Shown here: one piece after another, positions 57,775-64,000 of the stretch
Layout of the letters: each line of letters opens with the position of its first letter
Position numbering within the stretch: the stretch's first letter is position 1
DNA from: CAYRFE01 sp964423645 [NCBI: uncultured bacterium]
GTDB lineage: Bacteria > Macinerneyibacteriota > Macinerneyibacteria > Macinerneyibacteriales
Assembly (NCBI GenBank): GCA_964423645.1
Contig: CAYRFE010000011.1
Location: forward strand, 33,868 to 97,867
DNA: 64,000 nt
Reading direction: 5' to 3'
Made by a program: the position numbers and the translations under genes
The notes under the pieces: model-generated
Databases searched by the model: none
Told to the model about the DNA's origin: nothing
Seen by the model: only the letters and a program-made list of their open reading frames with translations

Positions 57775-58886
57775 TGAATGAACGTTTTTTCTACCTTGCG
57801 CTGAAATATCAAACGGCTTTCAGCGCAAGAGCTGTCGTTAAGCTTATATCGCGTTTTAAATCCGCAAAAAATCTTTGGAATGTTTCAGAAAAAGATTTGA
57901 CTGATATAGAAGGCTTGGATATCGTACGGATCAGAAAATTTCTTACGGAACGAGATGCCTGTGATATTGATGAGAAATTACGTTTTTTGCACGAGCACGA
58001 AATCGGATTTACATCATTGATCGATAATAATTATCCCTTGCTTTTAAAGGAAATATTTGACCCTCCTCTTGTCTTATTTACACGTGGGCAACCCTTATCT
58101 AACCGTCAATATACTCTTGGGATAGTTGGTACTCGACGTGCGACTGTATATGGGAAACGTGCGACTGAAATGATTGTGCAAGGAATGGCTACGATACAAG
58201 GTGTGATTGTAAGCGGGATGGCGAAAGGGATTGACAGTGTTGCGCATACAGCCGCGCTTCATCACGGATTGTATACGATAGCAGTTCTTGGTACGGGGGT
58301 TGATATCATATATCCTTATGAAAACAAACATTTATATGAAAGGATATGTAACAACGGTACGGTTGTGAGTGATTTGTTGCCCGGAGCAAGGCCTGAACGT
58401 TTTACATTCCCGTTGCGGAACAGGATTATCAGCGGATTATCACGCGGGATTGTGGTTGTTGAAGCATCCATGAAGAGCGGCGCACTCATTACTGCTAAAT
58501 ACGCACTTGAACATAATCGAGATATATTTTCAGTGCCGGGAAGTATTTTTTCGGATGCGTCAACCGGAGTACATTATTTAATTAAAGAGGGGGCGATCCT
58601 TCTTGAAAAGCCGGATGATATTTTAAAACAGTGGAATATTACCTCAATCGGGAGTGCAATTGAGAAAATAGTGATAAATGATTTGACTTCTGATGAAAAA
58701 ACCATTATAGATGTCCTTGCGGGATCGCAGGGAACTGCAATGACCATAGATGATATCTATGGGAGGGTTGCGTCAAAAATGCCATTAAGCGGTGTTATGT
58801 CAACGTTAATGCTGTTGTCACTAAAAAAAGTGATAGATGAGGTACAGGGGAAACAGTATATGCTTATAAAAGAGGTCGTATCGTGA
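57774..58886 (+). CDS. dprA: DNA-processing protein DprA
   Basis: Loads RecA on incoming single-stranded DNA during natural transformation. The 370-residue product has an N-terminal helical (SAM/HhH-like) domain, the Rossmann domain with G-T-R-R near 120, S-G-M-A-K-G-I-D near 145, R-F-T-F-P-x-R-N-R-I-I-S-G-L near 205, and a winged-helix end. With a PilT-type ATPase in the window, competence by pilus-mediated DNA uptake is possible but not shown. Coupled to the LysM gene and overlapping the next gene by 4 bases. Confidence 0.95.
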   Translation: MNERFFYLALKYQTAFSARAVVKLISRFKSAKNLWNVSEKDLTDIEGLDIVRIRKFLTERDACDIDEKLRFLHEHEIGFTSLIDNNYPLLLKEIFDPPLVLFTRGQPLSNRQYTLGIVGTRRATVYGKRATEMIVQGMATIQGVIVSGMAKGIDSVAHTAALHHGLYTIAVLGTGVDIIYPYENKHLYERICNNGTVVSDLLPGARPERFTFPLRNRIISGLSRGIVVVEASMKSGALITAKYALEHNRDIFSVPGSIFSDASTGVHYLIKEGAILLEKPDDILKQWNITSIGSAIEKIVINDLTSDEKTIIDVLAGSQGTAMTIDDIYGRVASKMPLSGVMSTLMLLSLKKVIDEVQGKQYMLIKEVVS

Positions 58887-59320
58887 GTGATAACCAAAAG
58901 GTTATATTGAAAATTATTGCATTATTAGAACGATATGCGGGCTCACCCGATAAAACTGAACGTATTGTCGAATTGTTGGTGCGAGAAGGATTCGATGAAA
59001 TGGCCATTGCTGAGATCGTGTCATTTTTTTCACAAGCGCCAAGCGTTCGTGAAGAAACAATTTTTGAAACAGATATGCCGTATGAGTTACGCGGTGTGCG
59101 CATGTTCACACTTTATGAATGTGCTGCAATGACCGAATCTGCACGGGAACATTTGATTCGCTATCAGTACCTCGGTTTGATCAACGGAAAAGAGACCGAG
59201 GAAATAATCAATCTCGCGCTGAAAAACGACACACTGGTCGATGAAGAAACAATGATGCGTATCATCGCTATGGTTTCCGGTACGGATATTGATGTCAGTC
59301 ACCAAACACCGTATTTTTAA
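58883..59320 (+). CDS. Smg/DUF494-like protein
   Basis: A 145-residue helical protein. Its C-terminal half has L-Y-E-C-A-A-M-T-E-S-A-R-E-H-L, then L-G-L-I-N, then E-I-I-N-L-A-L and M-M-R-I-I-A-M-V, in the order seen in Smg (DUF494), and smg follows dprA (smf) in many Proteobacteria. The match is moderate and mainly by position and pattern. Role unknown. Starts with GTG inside the dprA stop. Confidence 0.65.
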   Translation: MSDNQKVILKIIALLERYAGSPDKTERIVELLVREGFDEMAIAEIVSFFSQAPSVREETIFETDMPYELRGVRMFTLYECAAMTESAREHLIRYQYLGLINGKETEEIINLALKNDTLVDEETMMRIIAMVSGTDIDVSHQTPYF

Positions 59321-59343
59321 ATTACATCATATGCACGATGTTT

Positions 59344-59751
59344 TTATTGTACACCTTTTCCTTTAAAAAATTCTGAATATTTTTTATCTGTTCCATTGAT
59401 ATGATTGACTAACCAATCACGTAAAAAAGTAGCAATATCCAATGACAATGTCGCTTTTCCTTGAGAATATAATTTTTTGAAGTCTGTCACTTTTAACACA
59501 AACGCCTTATGTTCACCGACATGAGCATCGAATGCAGTATAGGCATGTTGTTTCATAAGTTTTTCTTCTGCTTTGAAGTGATAATCGGTATAACTGATCA
59601 ATTCATCAAGGATCAATTCGGTTATTTGCTTTGCTTTTCCCGCTTTCATTGCATCATGTAAATCATTGATAAGTGTGACCAGTTTCTGATGTTGCAGATC
59701 AAACTCTTTCACATGAACTGCGTATTTATCAGACCATGTAATAAGTGACAT
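59344..59751 (-). CDS. bacteriohemerythrin
   Basis: A 135-residue oxygen-binding di-iron protein. All seven ligands can be read: His21, His58, Glu62, His77, His81, His117 and Asp122. The W-x2-x-Y start and F-D-L-Q-H-Q-K-L are family-typical. It may carry or sense oxygen for a motile microaerobic or anaerobic cell. Stands alone behind its own promoter, convergent with smg. Confidence 0.95.
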   Translation of the reverse strand: MSLITWSDKYAVHVKEFDLQHQKLVTLINDLHDAMKAGKAKQITELILDELISYTDYHFKAEEKLMKQHAYTAFDAHVGEHKAFVLKVTDFKKLYSQGKATLSLDIATFLRDWLVNHINGTDKKYSEFFKGKGVQ

Positions 59752-59783
59752 AGTAGTCCCCTTTCGTTTTTATATCATTAGCC

Positions 59784-59811
59784 AGTATAACAGACGAGAA
59801 AAATAAATCAA
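59784..59811 (-). promoter_or_regulatory. sigma-70-type promoter for bacteriohemerythrin
   Basis: On the minus strand TTGATT (complement of 59806-59811) and TATACT (complement of 59784-59789) with a 16-base spacer; AAAGGGG lies before the ATG. Confidence 0.5.
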
Positions 59812-59873
59812 CAAAAATTAATGAAGGGCATATTTTCTTGTTTCTTGAACATGCAATAGGGCTCATTTTGCGG

Positions 59874-59901
59874 TTGTTTCCGAAAAAACTTTTGCTATAC
59901 T
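59874..59901 (+). promoter_or_regulatory. sigma-70-type promoter for the nucleotidase gene
   Basis: TTGTTT at 59874-59879 and TATACT at 59896-59901 with a 16-base spacer; AAAAGGGGGA precedes the ATG at 59926. Confidence 0.45.
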
Positions 59902-59925
59902 GTTACTGAAACAAAAGGGGGAATT

Positions 59926-61563
59926 ATGAAAAATTTACTGGGAATAGTTTTAATGATCTTTGTTATCGGCTTTACGGGTTCATGCTCCTTTCACACACCT
60001 AAACAGGATTCATATACCCTTGTCGTGCTTCATACCAATGACCACCATGGTCATCCGGTCGGATTTGATAAATATCCCGTAAAGCAAATCGGCGGTATGC
60101 CTGCACGTGCGACACTTATTACGCGAATTCGCAGTGAATTTCCGAATGTGCTTTTATTAGATGCAGGCGATATGAATACCGGTCGTCCCGAGTCGGTATT
60201 TTTTAACGCAGAACCGGATATTGTAAGTATGAATTATATGAAATATGACGCGATGGTATTGGGAAATCATGAGTTTGATGCAGGCCTGGACGTATTAAAA
60301 AAACAAATCAAACAGGCGGAGTTTCCTTTTATATCCGCAAACATTCAGAAAAAAGGTGGAGAAGAATTTGTAAAGCCATATATATTGAAACAATTTAAAG
60401 GGTTTACAGTCGCCATTTTCGGATTAACGACGTCAACGGTGCGTTCGGTGGGAAATCCTGAAATGTTCACCGAACTTGAGGTACATAATGAGATTCATAT
60501 CGCACAAAAACTTGTGCCTGAATTGCGACAAAAAGCTGATATTATTATCGCACTTACGCATATGGGCACAGATCCTGATGACGATAAAAATGAGTATGGT
60601 GCTCGTCGCCTTGCCGCACAAGTTCCCGGTATAGATCTTATTGTAGACGGACATTCACATACCATACTTCATTCACCTCTGCAGATTGGGACTACGCGAA
60701 TTGTACAGGCGGGAGATTGGGGTATATTTTTGGGAATGGTCACCATCACCCTTGAAAAAGGGCAGATCACGTCTGTGAACGGAAAGTTAGTACCGATCAA
60801 CGATAAAAGAATCGAGAAAACTGACGACGGAAAAGAAAAAGTAGTATTTGTCGGAGAAGAAATCCCTGAAGATACCGCCTTGTCTGCATTATTGAAACCA
60901 TTTAACGATAAAGTTGATGCGGTTCTCGGAGAGAAAATCGGTAACGCTCCTGTTGCACTATTGCAGGAGAAAATTCGTCAGGAAGAAGCACCCTTGGGAA
61001 ATCTTGTTGCAGATGCAATGCAATGGTATACATCAATAATGACCATTGACGGGGCGGTTGATTTTTCAATTCAAAACGGCGGCGGTGTGCGCTCTACAAT
61101 GCCAAAAGGTGATATCACAAAAAGGATCATCTATGAGATTCTTCCTTTTGATAATTCTGTCGTGGTGTGTGTGTTAAAAGGAAGTCAAGTAAGGGAATTA
61201 TTTGCATTTTTGGCGACCGTTCCTCCAAATTCCGGTGCATTTCCTCAGGTTTCACGGGAAGTATCGTTCACGCTTAATTATGCTCTCGGAAAATGTGAAA
61301 ATGTTCTTATTAACGGACAACCGATTGATGATAATAAAATGTATCGTATCGCGACAAACTCATATATGGCTAACGGCGGTGATAAGTACAGAGTATTTAA
61401 AGAGTCGCTACGTATTGACGATACGTCAAAGTTTCAACGTGATGTCGTGATCGAATATATCAAAAAAGAGTTGAAGGGAAACATTGTACCACTCAACCCC
61501 GGGCGTATTAAGATAGTACCCGCGGTGAAAACATCATGTGTGATGAAAAATAAAGCAGCATAA
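59926..61563 (+). CDS. UshA-like 5'-nucleotidase lipoprotein
   Basis: A 545-residue lipoprotein (lipobox T-G-S-C, Cys20). The metallophosphatase part has H-T-N-D-H-H-G-H near 37, D-A-G-D near 86, G-N-H-E-F-D near 110, L-T-H-M-G near 208 and G-H-S-H-T near 242. The C-terminal nucleotide-binding part starts near 330 and has L-G-N-L-V-A-D-A, Q-N-G-G-G-V-R, and S-Y-M-A-N-G-G-D. It should strip phosphate from nucleotides or UDP-sugars outside the cytoplasm to salvage nucleosides. Alone behind its own promoter. The last ~20 residues (Lys/Val/Cys) go beyond the usual end. Confidence 0.93.
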   Translation: MKNLLGIVLMIFVIGFTGSCSFHTPKQDSYTLVVLHTNDHHGHPVGFDKYPVKQIGGMPARATLITRIRSEFPNVLLLDAGDMNTGRPESVFFNAEPDIVSMNYMKYDAMVLGNHEFDAGLDVLKKQIKQAEFPFISANIQKKGGEEFVKPYILKQFKGFTVAIFGLTTSTVRSVGNPEMFTELEVHNEIHIAQKLVPELRQKADIIIALTHMGTDPDDDKNEYGARRLAAQVPGIDLIVDGHSHTILHSPLQIGTTRIVQAGDWGIFLGMVTITLEKGQITSVNGKLVPINDKRIEKTDDGKEKVVFVGEEIPEDTALSALLKPFNDKVDAVLGEKIGNAPVALLQEKIRQEEAPLGNLVADAMQWYTSIMTIDGAVDFSIQNGGGVRSTMPKGDITKRIIYEILPFDNSVVVCVLKGSQVRELFAFLATVPPNSGAFPQVSREVSFTLNYALGKCENVLINGQPIDDNKMYRIATNSYMANGGDKYRVFKESLRIDDTSKFQRDVVIEYIKKELKGNIVPLNPGRIKIVPAVKTSCVMKNKAA

Positions 61564-61567
61564 AATT

Positions 61568-61583
61568 GTAAAGCTCGCTTGAC
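61568..61583. promoter_or_regulatory. operator-like palindrome 1 overlapping the -35 box
   Basis: GTAAAGC-TC-GCTTGAC, one mismatch from a perfect inverted repeat and equivalent to the site at 61610. Its right arm overlaps the -35 box. The two sites are 42 bases apart start to start, about four helical turns. Confidence 0.6.
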
Positions 61584-61606
61584 AAATATAATTTTGTCGG
61601 TATACT
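61579..61606 (+). promoter_or_regulatory. near-consensus promoter for the ABC exporter genes
   Basis: TTGACA at 61579-61584 and TATACT at 61601-61606 with a 16-base spacer. It is bracketed by two matching palindromes. Confidence 0.65.
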
Positions 61607-61609
61607 CAT

Positions 61610-61625
61610 GTAAAGCAAGCTTTAC
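61610..61625. promoter_or_regulatory. operator-like palindrome 2 at the start point
   Basis: Perfect inverted repeat GTAAAGC-AA-GCTTTAC covering the predicted transcription start. A dimeric repressor bound here and at 61568 could block initiation or loop the DNA. No regulator gene is adjacent. Confidence 0.65.
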
Positions 61626-61667
61626 TTATGGTTGTAATAAGCTGCACAAGTAGTGAATGGAGGTACT

Positions 61668-62552
61668 ATGTTGCTGGAATTAAAAGGTGTCAACAAATTT
61701 TACGGTGATTTTCATGCCGTGAAGGATGTCAGCATGTCGCTTGAAGAAGGCGGCGTCTATGGAATTCTTGGGCGTAACGGTGCGGGTAAAACATCCACTA
61801 TTCGTATGATCATGGATGTGTATACACCTGAAAAAGGGGAAATAATCCGTCATTACACGCAAAATGAGGTCTCCTATTTGCCTGAAGAGCGCGGGATTTA
61901 TCCGAAAATGTCACTGAAGGATACGTTGTATTTTTTCGGTGAAATTAAAGGCATGAAACGTAAAGAAATTGATGCACGTAAGGATTATTGGCTTGAAAAG
62001 TTTGAATTGAAAGATTGGTATACTAAAAAGATTGAGAATCTTTCAAAAGGTATGCAGCAAAAGGTGCAGTTCATTACCGCGGTAATAAACGAACCCCGCT
62101 TACTTATTTTGGACGAACCGTTTTCCGGCATGGATGCGGTCAATTCTCAGCTTATGAAAGATTCGATGGTTGAATTACGTAAAAAAGGAACGACGGTTCT
62201 TTTTTCGACACACATTATTGAACATGCTGAAAACCTTTGCAGTTCGATAATGATCATCAACAAAGGCGAGAAAGTTGTCGACGGCTCGTTAAATACCGTC
62301 AAAGAAAAATACGGTAAAAGAACGGTTTTTGTACGTTACGAAGGAAACGGCGCGGTTTTGAATAATGATATGGTTGAAACGATTGATGATTATGGTCAAT
62401 ATGCGGAGGTCACATTGAAAAATCCGGAGACATATCAGGAATATCTCAAGAAAATAATTGAATTGGTGAAAATAGTTGAGTTTCGTCTTGATACTCCCAG
62501 TTTGAAGTCAATATTCCTGCATATTGCCGGAGGTGAGAATAATGAGCAATAA
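61668..62552 (+). CDS. ABC transporter ATP-binding protein (NatA-like)
   Basis: The 294-residue ATPase of an ABC-2 exporter. Walker A G-R-N-G-A-G-K-T at residues 35-42, a Q-loop at Y-L-P-E-E-R, signature L-S-K-G-M-Q-Q, Walker B L-L-I-L-D-E-P and the H-loop S-T-H. The ~70-residue C-terminal extension is typical of NatA/DUF4162 proteins. GGAGGT precedes ATG 61668; the GTG at 61653 lies upstream of that site and is rejected. It overlaps the permease gene by 11 bases. Confidence 0.93.
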   Translation: MLLELKGVNKFYGDFHAVKDVSMSLEEGGVYGILGRNGAGKTSTIRMIMDVYTPEKGEIIRHYTQNEVSYLPEERGIYPKMSLKDTLYFFGEIKGMKRKEIDARKDYWLEKFELKDWYTKKIENLSKGMQQKVQFITAVINEPRLLILDEPFSGMDAVNSQLMKDSMVELRKKGTTVLFSTHIIEHAENLCSSIMIINKGEKVVDGSLNTVKEKYGKRTVFVRYEGNGAVLNNDMVETIDDYGQYAEVTLKNPETYQEYLKKIIELVKIVEFRLDTPSLKSIFLHIAGGENNEQ

Positions 62553-63759
62553 ATGGTTGATAATACTGAAAAAAGAGTTTTTAGAGACAGTTCGGACAAA
62601 AGCTTTTGTTATCGGTACTATCCTTACGCCGCTTATCATGGGGTTGGTATTTGTTTTACCGGTATTTTTGATGAAAAAAAATGCAGAAATTGTGCGTGAT
62701 TACCATATTAAGGATGACAGCGGATTTGTTGCAGCATCGTTGCAAGAGCAACTTCCTCAAGTTATTCGATTGAAAACCTGGGAAGGTACGAAAGAAGAGG
62801 GGACTGCAGCAATTAAAAGTAAAGAGATAGAGACATTTATTTATATTCCTGCAAATGTGTATGAAACGTATTCATTTGACTTTCAGGCACAAACTATTTC
62901 AGACAGACAGTCGATAGCGCTTGTTGAGAATGCGATTTCAACAATAATTCGCAGTAAAAAACTGATCGAGAAGAATATAAAAAAAGAAGATGTAGATATT
63001 ATACTCAAAAAAGCTCGGGCACAAACATTTTCAGTTTCCAAAGAAGGGAAAAAGGCAAAAGATGCCGATACAGCCACTAACATAGCCTTTATACTGGTGT
63101 TTTTGATGTATATGAGTGTGTTGAGTTATGCGCCAAGAATGGTTCAATCGACAGTAGAAGATAAAAACAACCGCGTAGTCGAAGTTGTGGTTTCACACGT
63201 AAAGGCATCAGACATTATGGCAGGCAAGATTGTGGGAAATGCGTTTGTGGGAGTTTTTCAATACTTAATTTGGGGCGGATTGGCAGCCTCAATTATCAGT
63301 TTTGTAGGAAAAGATTATTTTGTCGCTTTATTTAGTCAGATAAATCCGATAATATTTGCCTACTTTGTGTTGTATTTCGTGTTGGGTTATCTCATATATG
63401 CAATAGCATTCGCAGCGATCGGTGCGATGTTTTCCGATATGCGCGATGCCGGCAATATGATGACCCCATTTATCATGCTTGCAGTATTGCCGATGATTTT
63501 GTTTGCACCGATTTCACAAGCTCCGCAATCCACGCTTGCACTATGGGCATCGGAATTTCCGTTTTTTTCTTCATTGATGCTTATGCGTATCGGTATTTCG
63601 GAAGTGCCGACGTGGCAGATCGTGTTGTCAATTGTGCTACAGCTTCTTGCGATTGCAGTAGAATTATGGCTTGCAACGAAAATTTACCGCATCGGCATAC
63701 TTAGCTATGGTAAAAAACCGACCATGAAAGAGCTAATTGGATGGATCAAATCCAAATGA
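62542..63759 (+). CDS. ABC-2 type permease (NatB-like)
   Basis: A 405-residue permease with one N-terminal membrane helix (about 18-40), a large outside domain to about 175, then five helices up to about 390. The start W-L-I-I-L-K-K-E-F-L-E-T and R-T-K-A-F and the phrase V-E-D-K-N-N-R-V-V-E-V-V are typical of NatB-like subunits. NatAB pumps export sodium, drugs or antimicrobial peptides; the cargo here is unknown. ATG 62542 has GGAGGTG; the TTG at 62524 is rejected. The operator-type promoter suggests induction by the exported compound. A strong terminator follows. Confidence 0.92.
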   Translation: MSNKWLIILKKEFLETVRTKAFVIGTILTPLIMGLVFVLPVFLMKKNAEIVRDYHIKDDSGFVAASLQEQLPQVIRLKTWEGTKEEGTAAIKSKEIETFIYIPANVYETYSFDFQAQTISDRQSIALVENAISTIIRSKKLIEKNIKKEDVDIILKKARAQTFSVSKEGKKAKDADTATNIAFILVFLMYMSVLSYAPRMVQSTVEDKNNRVVEVVVSHVKASDIMAGKIVGNAFVGVFQYLIWGGLAASIISFVGKDYFVALFSQINPIIFAYFVLYFVLGYLIYAIAFAAIGAMFSDMRDAGNMMTPFIMLAVLPMILFAPISQAPQSTLALWASEFPFFSSLMLMRIGISEVPTWQIVLSIVLQLLAIAVELWLATKIYRIGILSYGKKPTMKELIGWIKSK

Positions 63760-63782
63760 GCGAATGAATGTTTATGAAACCG

Positions 63783-63810
63783 AAGGGATGCGTATGCATC
63801 CCTTTTTTTT
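63783..63810 (+). terminator. Rho-independent terminator after the ABC exporter
   Basis: A 9-bp stem AAGGGATGC/GCATCCCTT with a 4-base loop and eight T's. Confidence 0.9.
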
Positions 63811-63945
63811 AATCTCAATGGGTTTGATTCTTTGAAGCTTGCTTTGGCCTTAGATAGTAAAAGGGGGAAAGACGAAGTCCCCATTATTAAATGCATGAAG
63901 CCCCTTCCGAATTCAACGGAAGGGGTTTGGGGATGGCACAGCTTC
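63809..63945 (+). repeat. dispersed ~200-bp hairpin element, copy 5 (diverged, tail replaced)
   Basis: The head, the GAAGCTTGCTT stem, GACGAAGTCCCC and the CCCCTTCC/GGAAGGGG stem are recognisable but diverged. The final stem is missing and the sequence after about 63945 is unrelated to the other copies. It again follows a terminator directly. Confidence 0.65.
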
Positions 63946-63957
63946 AAAACTCCTGCC

Positions 63958-63985
63958 TTACTTTTTGTCTTGCCACAAAAAGTAA
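63958..63985. repeat. 11-bp inverted repeat at the right edge
   Basis: TTACTTTTTGT and ACAAAAAGTAA are perfect arms around CTTGCC. It lacks a T-run beyond the stem on either side and may be the edge of another repeat that continues outside the window. Confidence 0.5.
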
Positions 63986-64000
63986 CAAAAAGGTCAAGGC

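Noticed and set aside
1-64000. CRISPR arrays, tRNA or rRNA genes
   Set aside because: No evenly spaced direct repeats, cloverleaf sequences or rRNA-like stretches were noticed by eye; a covariance-model scan would be needed to exclude small RNAs.

Overview
The window reads as chromosome from a diderm (Gram-negative-type), probably flagellated bacterium of a lineage I cannot place. Reasons for a diderm: seven or more exported lipoproteins with clear lipoboxes, one likely outer-membrane beta-barrel, and a periplasmic caspase-like protein. Reasons for motility: a FlgN/FliT-like fragment at the left edge, a YjfB-type motility protein with a near-perfect flagellar sigma-28 promoter, and a PilT-type retraction ATPase. 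The DNA is moderately AT-rich, with several distinctly more AT-rich genes (near 0.5-1.3 kb, 33.2-35.4 kb and 40.8-42.8 kb). I saw no rRNA, tRNA or CRISPR array.

Layout. 0-4.9 kb: mixed single genes (TolB-like lipoprotein, cysteine synthase, nitroreductase, unknown lipoprotein, a cyanophycinase-like protein lacking its serine). 5-8.2 kb: ligA plus a glycosyltransferase. 8.2-19.3 kb: one long operon of TPR protein, roadblock-like protein, EF-P, PilT, giant TPR/coiled-coil protein, GspA/ExeA-type ATPase, PHP phosphoesterase and a putative outer-membrane protein. 19.4-23.8 kb: secD-secF-terminator-recJ. 24.5-31.1 kb: fatty-acid synthesis cluster DUF177-rpmF-fabH-fabD-fabG-acpP-fabF-rnc-radical SAM. 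31.1-31.3 kb: YjfB. 31.3-36.6 kb: a tightly coupled operon of four lipoproteins (AMMECR1, CapA-like, DUF3160, MEMO). 36.7-42.8 kb: secreted WD40-caspase, a REP-associated transposase with its palindromes, an unusual secreted protease and a VapBC toxin-antitoxin pair. 42.9-47.2 kb: aroE-aroC-yjbQ-oligopeptidase B. 47.5-52.4 kb: diguanylate cyclase, then an HcnABC-like amino-acid dehydrogenase pair. 52.5-59.3 kb: folC, ECF sigma factor, small membrane proteins, FecR and LysM proteins, dprA-smg. 59.3-63.8 kb: hemerythrin, UshA-like nucleotidase, and a NatAB-like ABC exporter behind a two-operator promoter.

Cross-cutting features. A roughly 200-bp element rich in hairpins occurs five times in the same orientation, mostly just 3' of genes; three copies are almost identical. 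Housekeeping promoters are close to the sigma-70 consensus. At four genes the predicted transcription start falls within about two bases of the start codon and no Shine-Dalgarno is present, suggesting leaderless mRNAs. Most other genes have strong GGAGG-type ribosome sites or overlap their upstream neighbour by 1-4 bases.

The strongest candidates for something undescribed are the membrane-anchored AMMECR1/CapA/DUF3160/MEMO lipoprotein operon and the TPR-roadblock-EF-P-PilT-coiled-coil-GspA operon.
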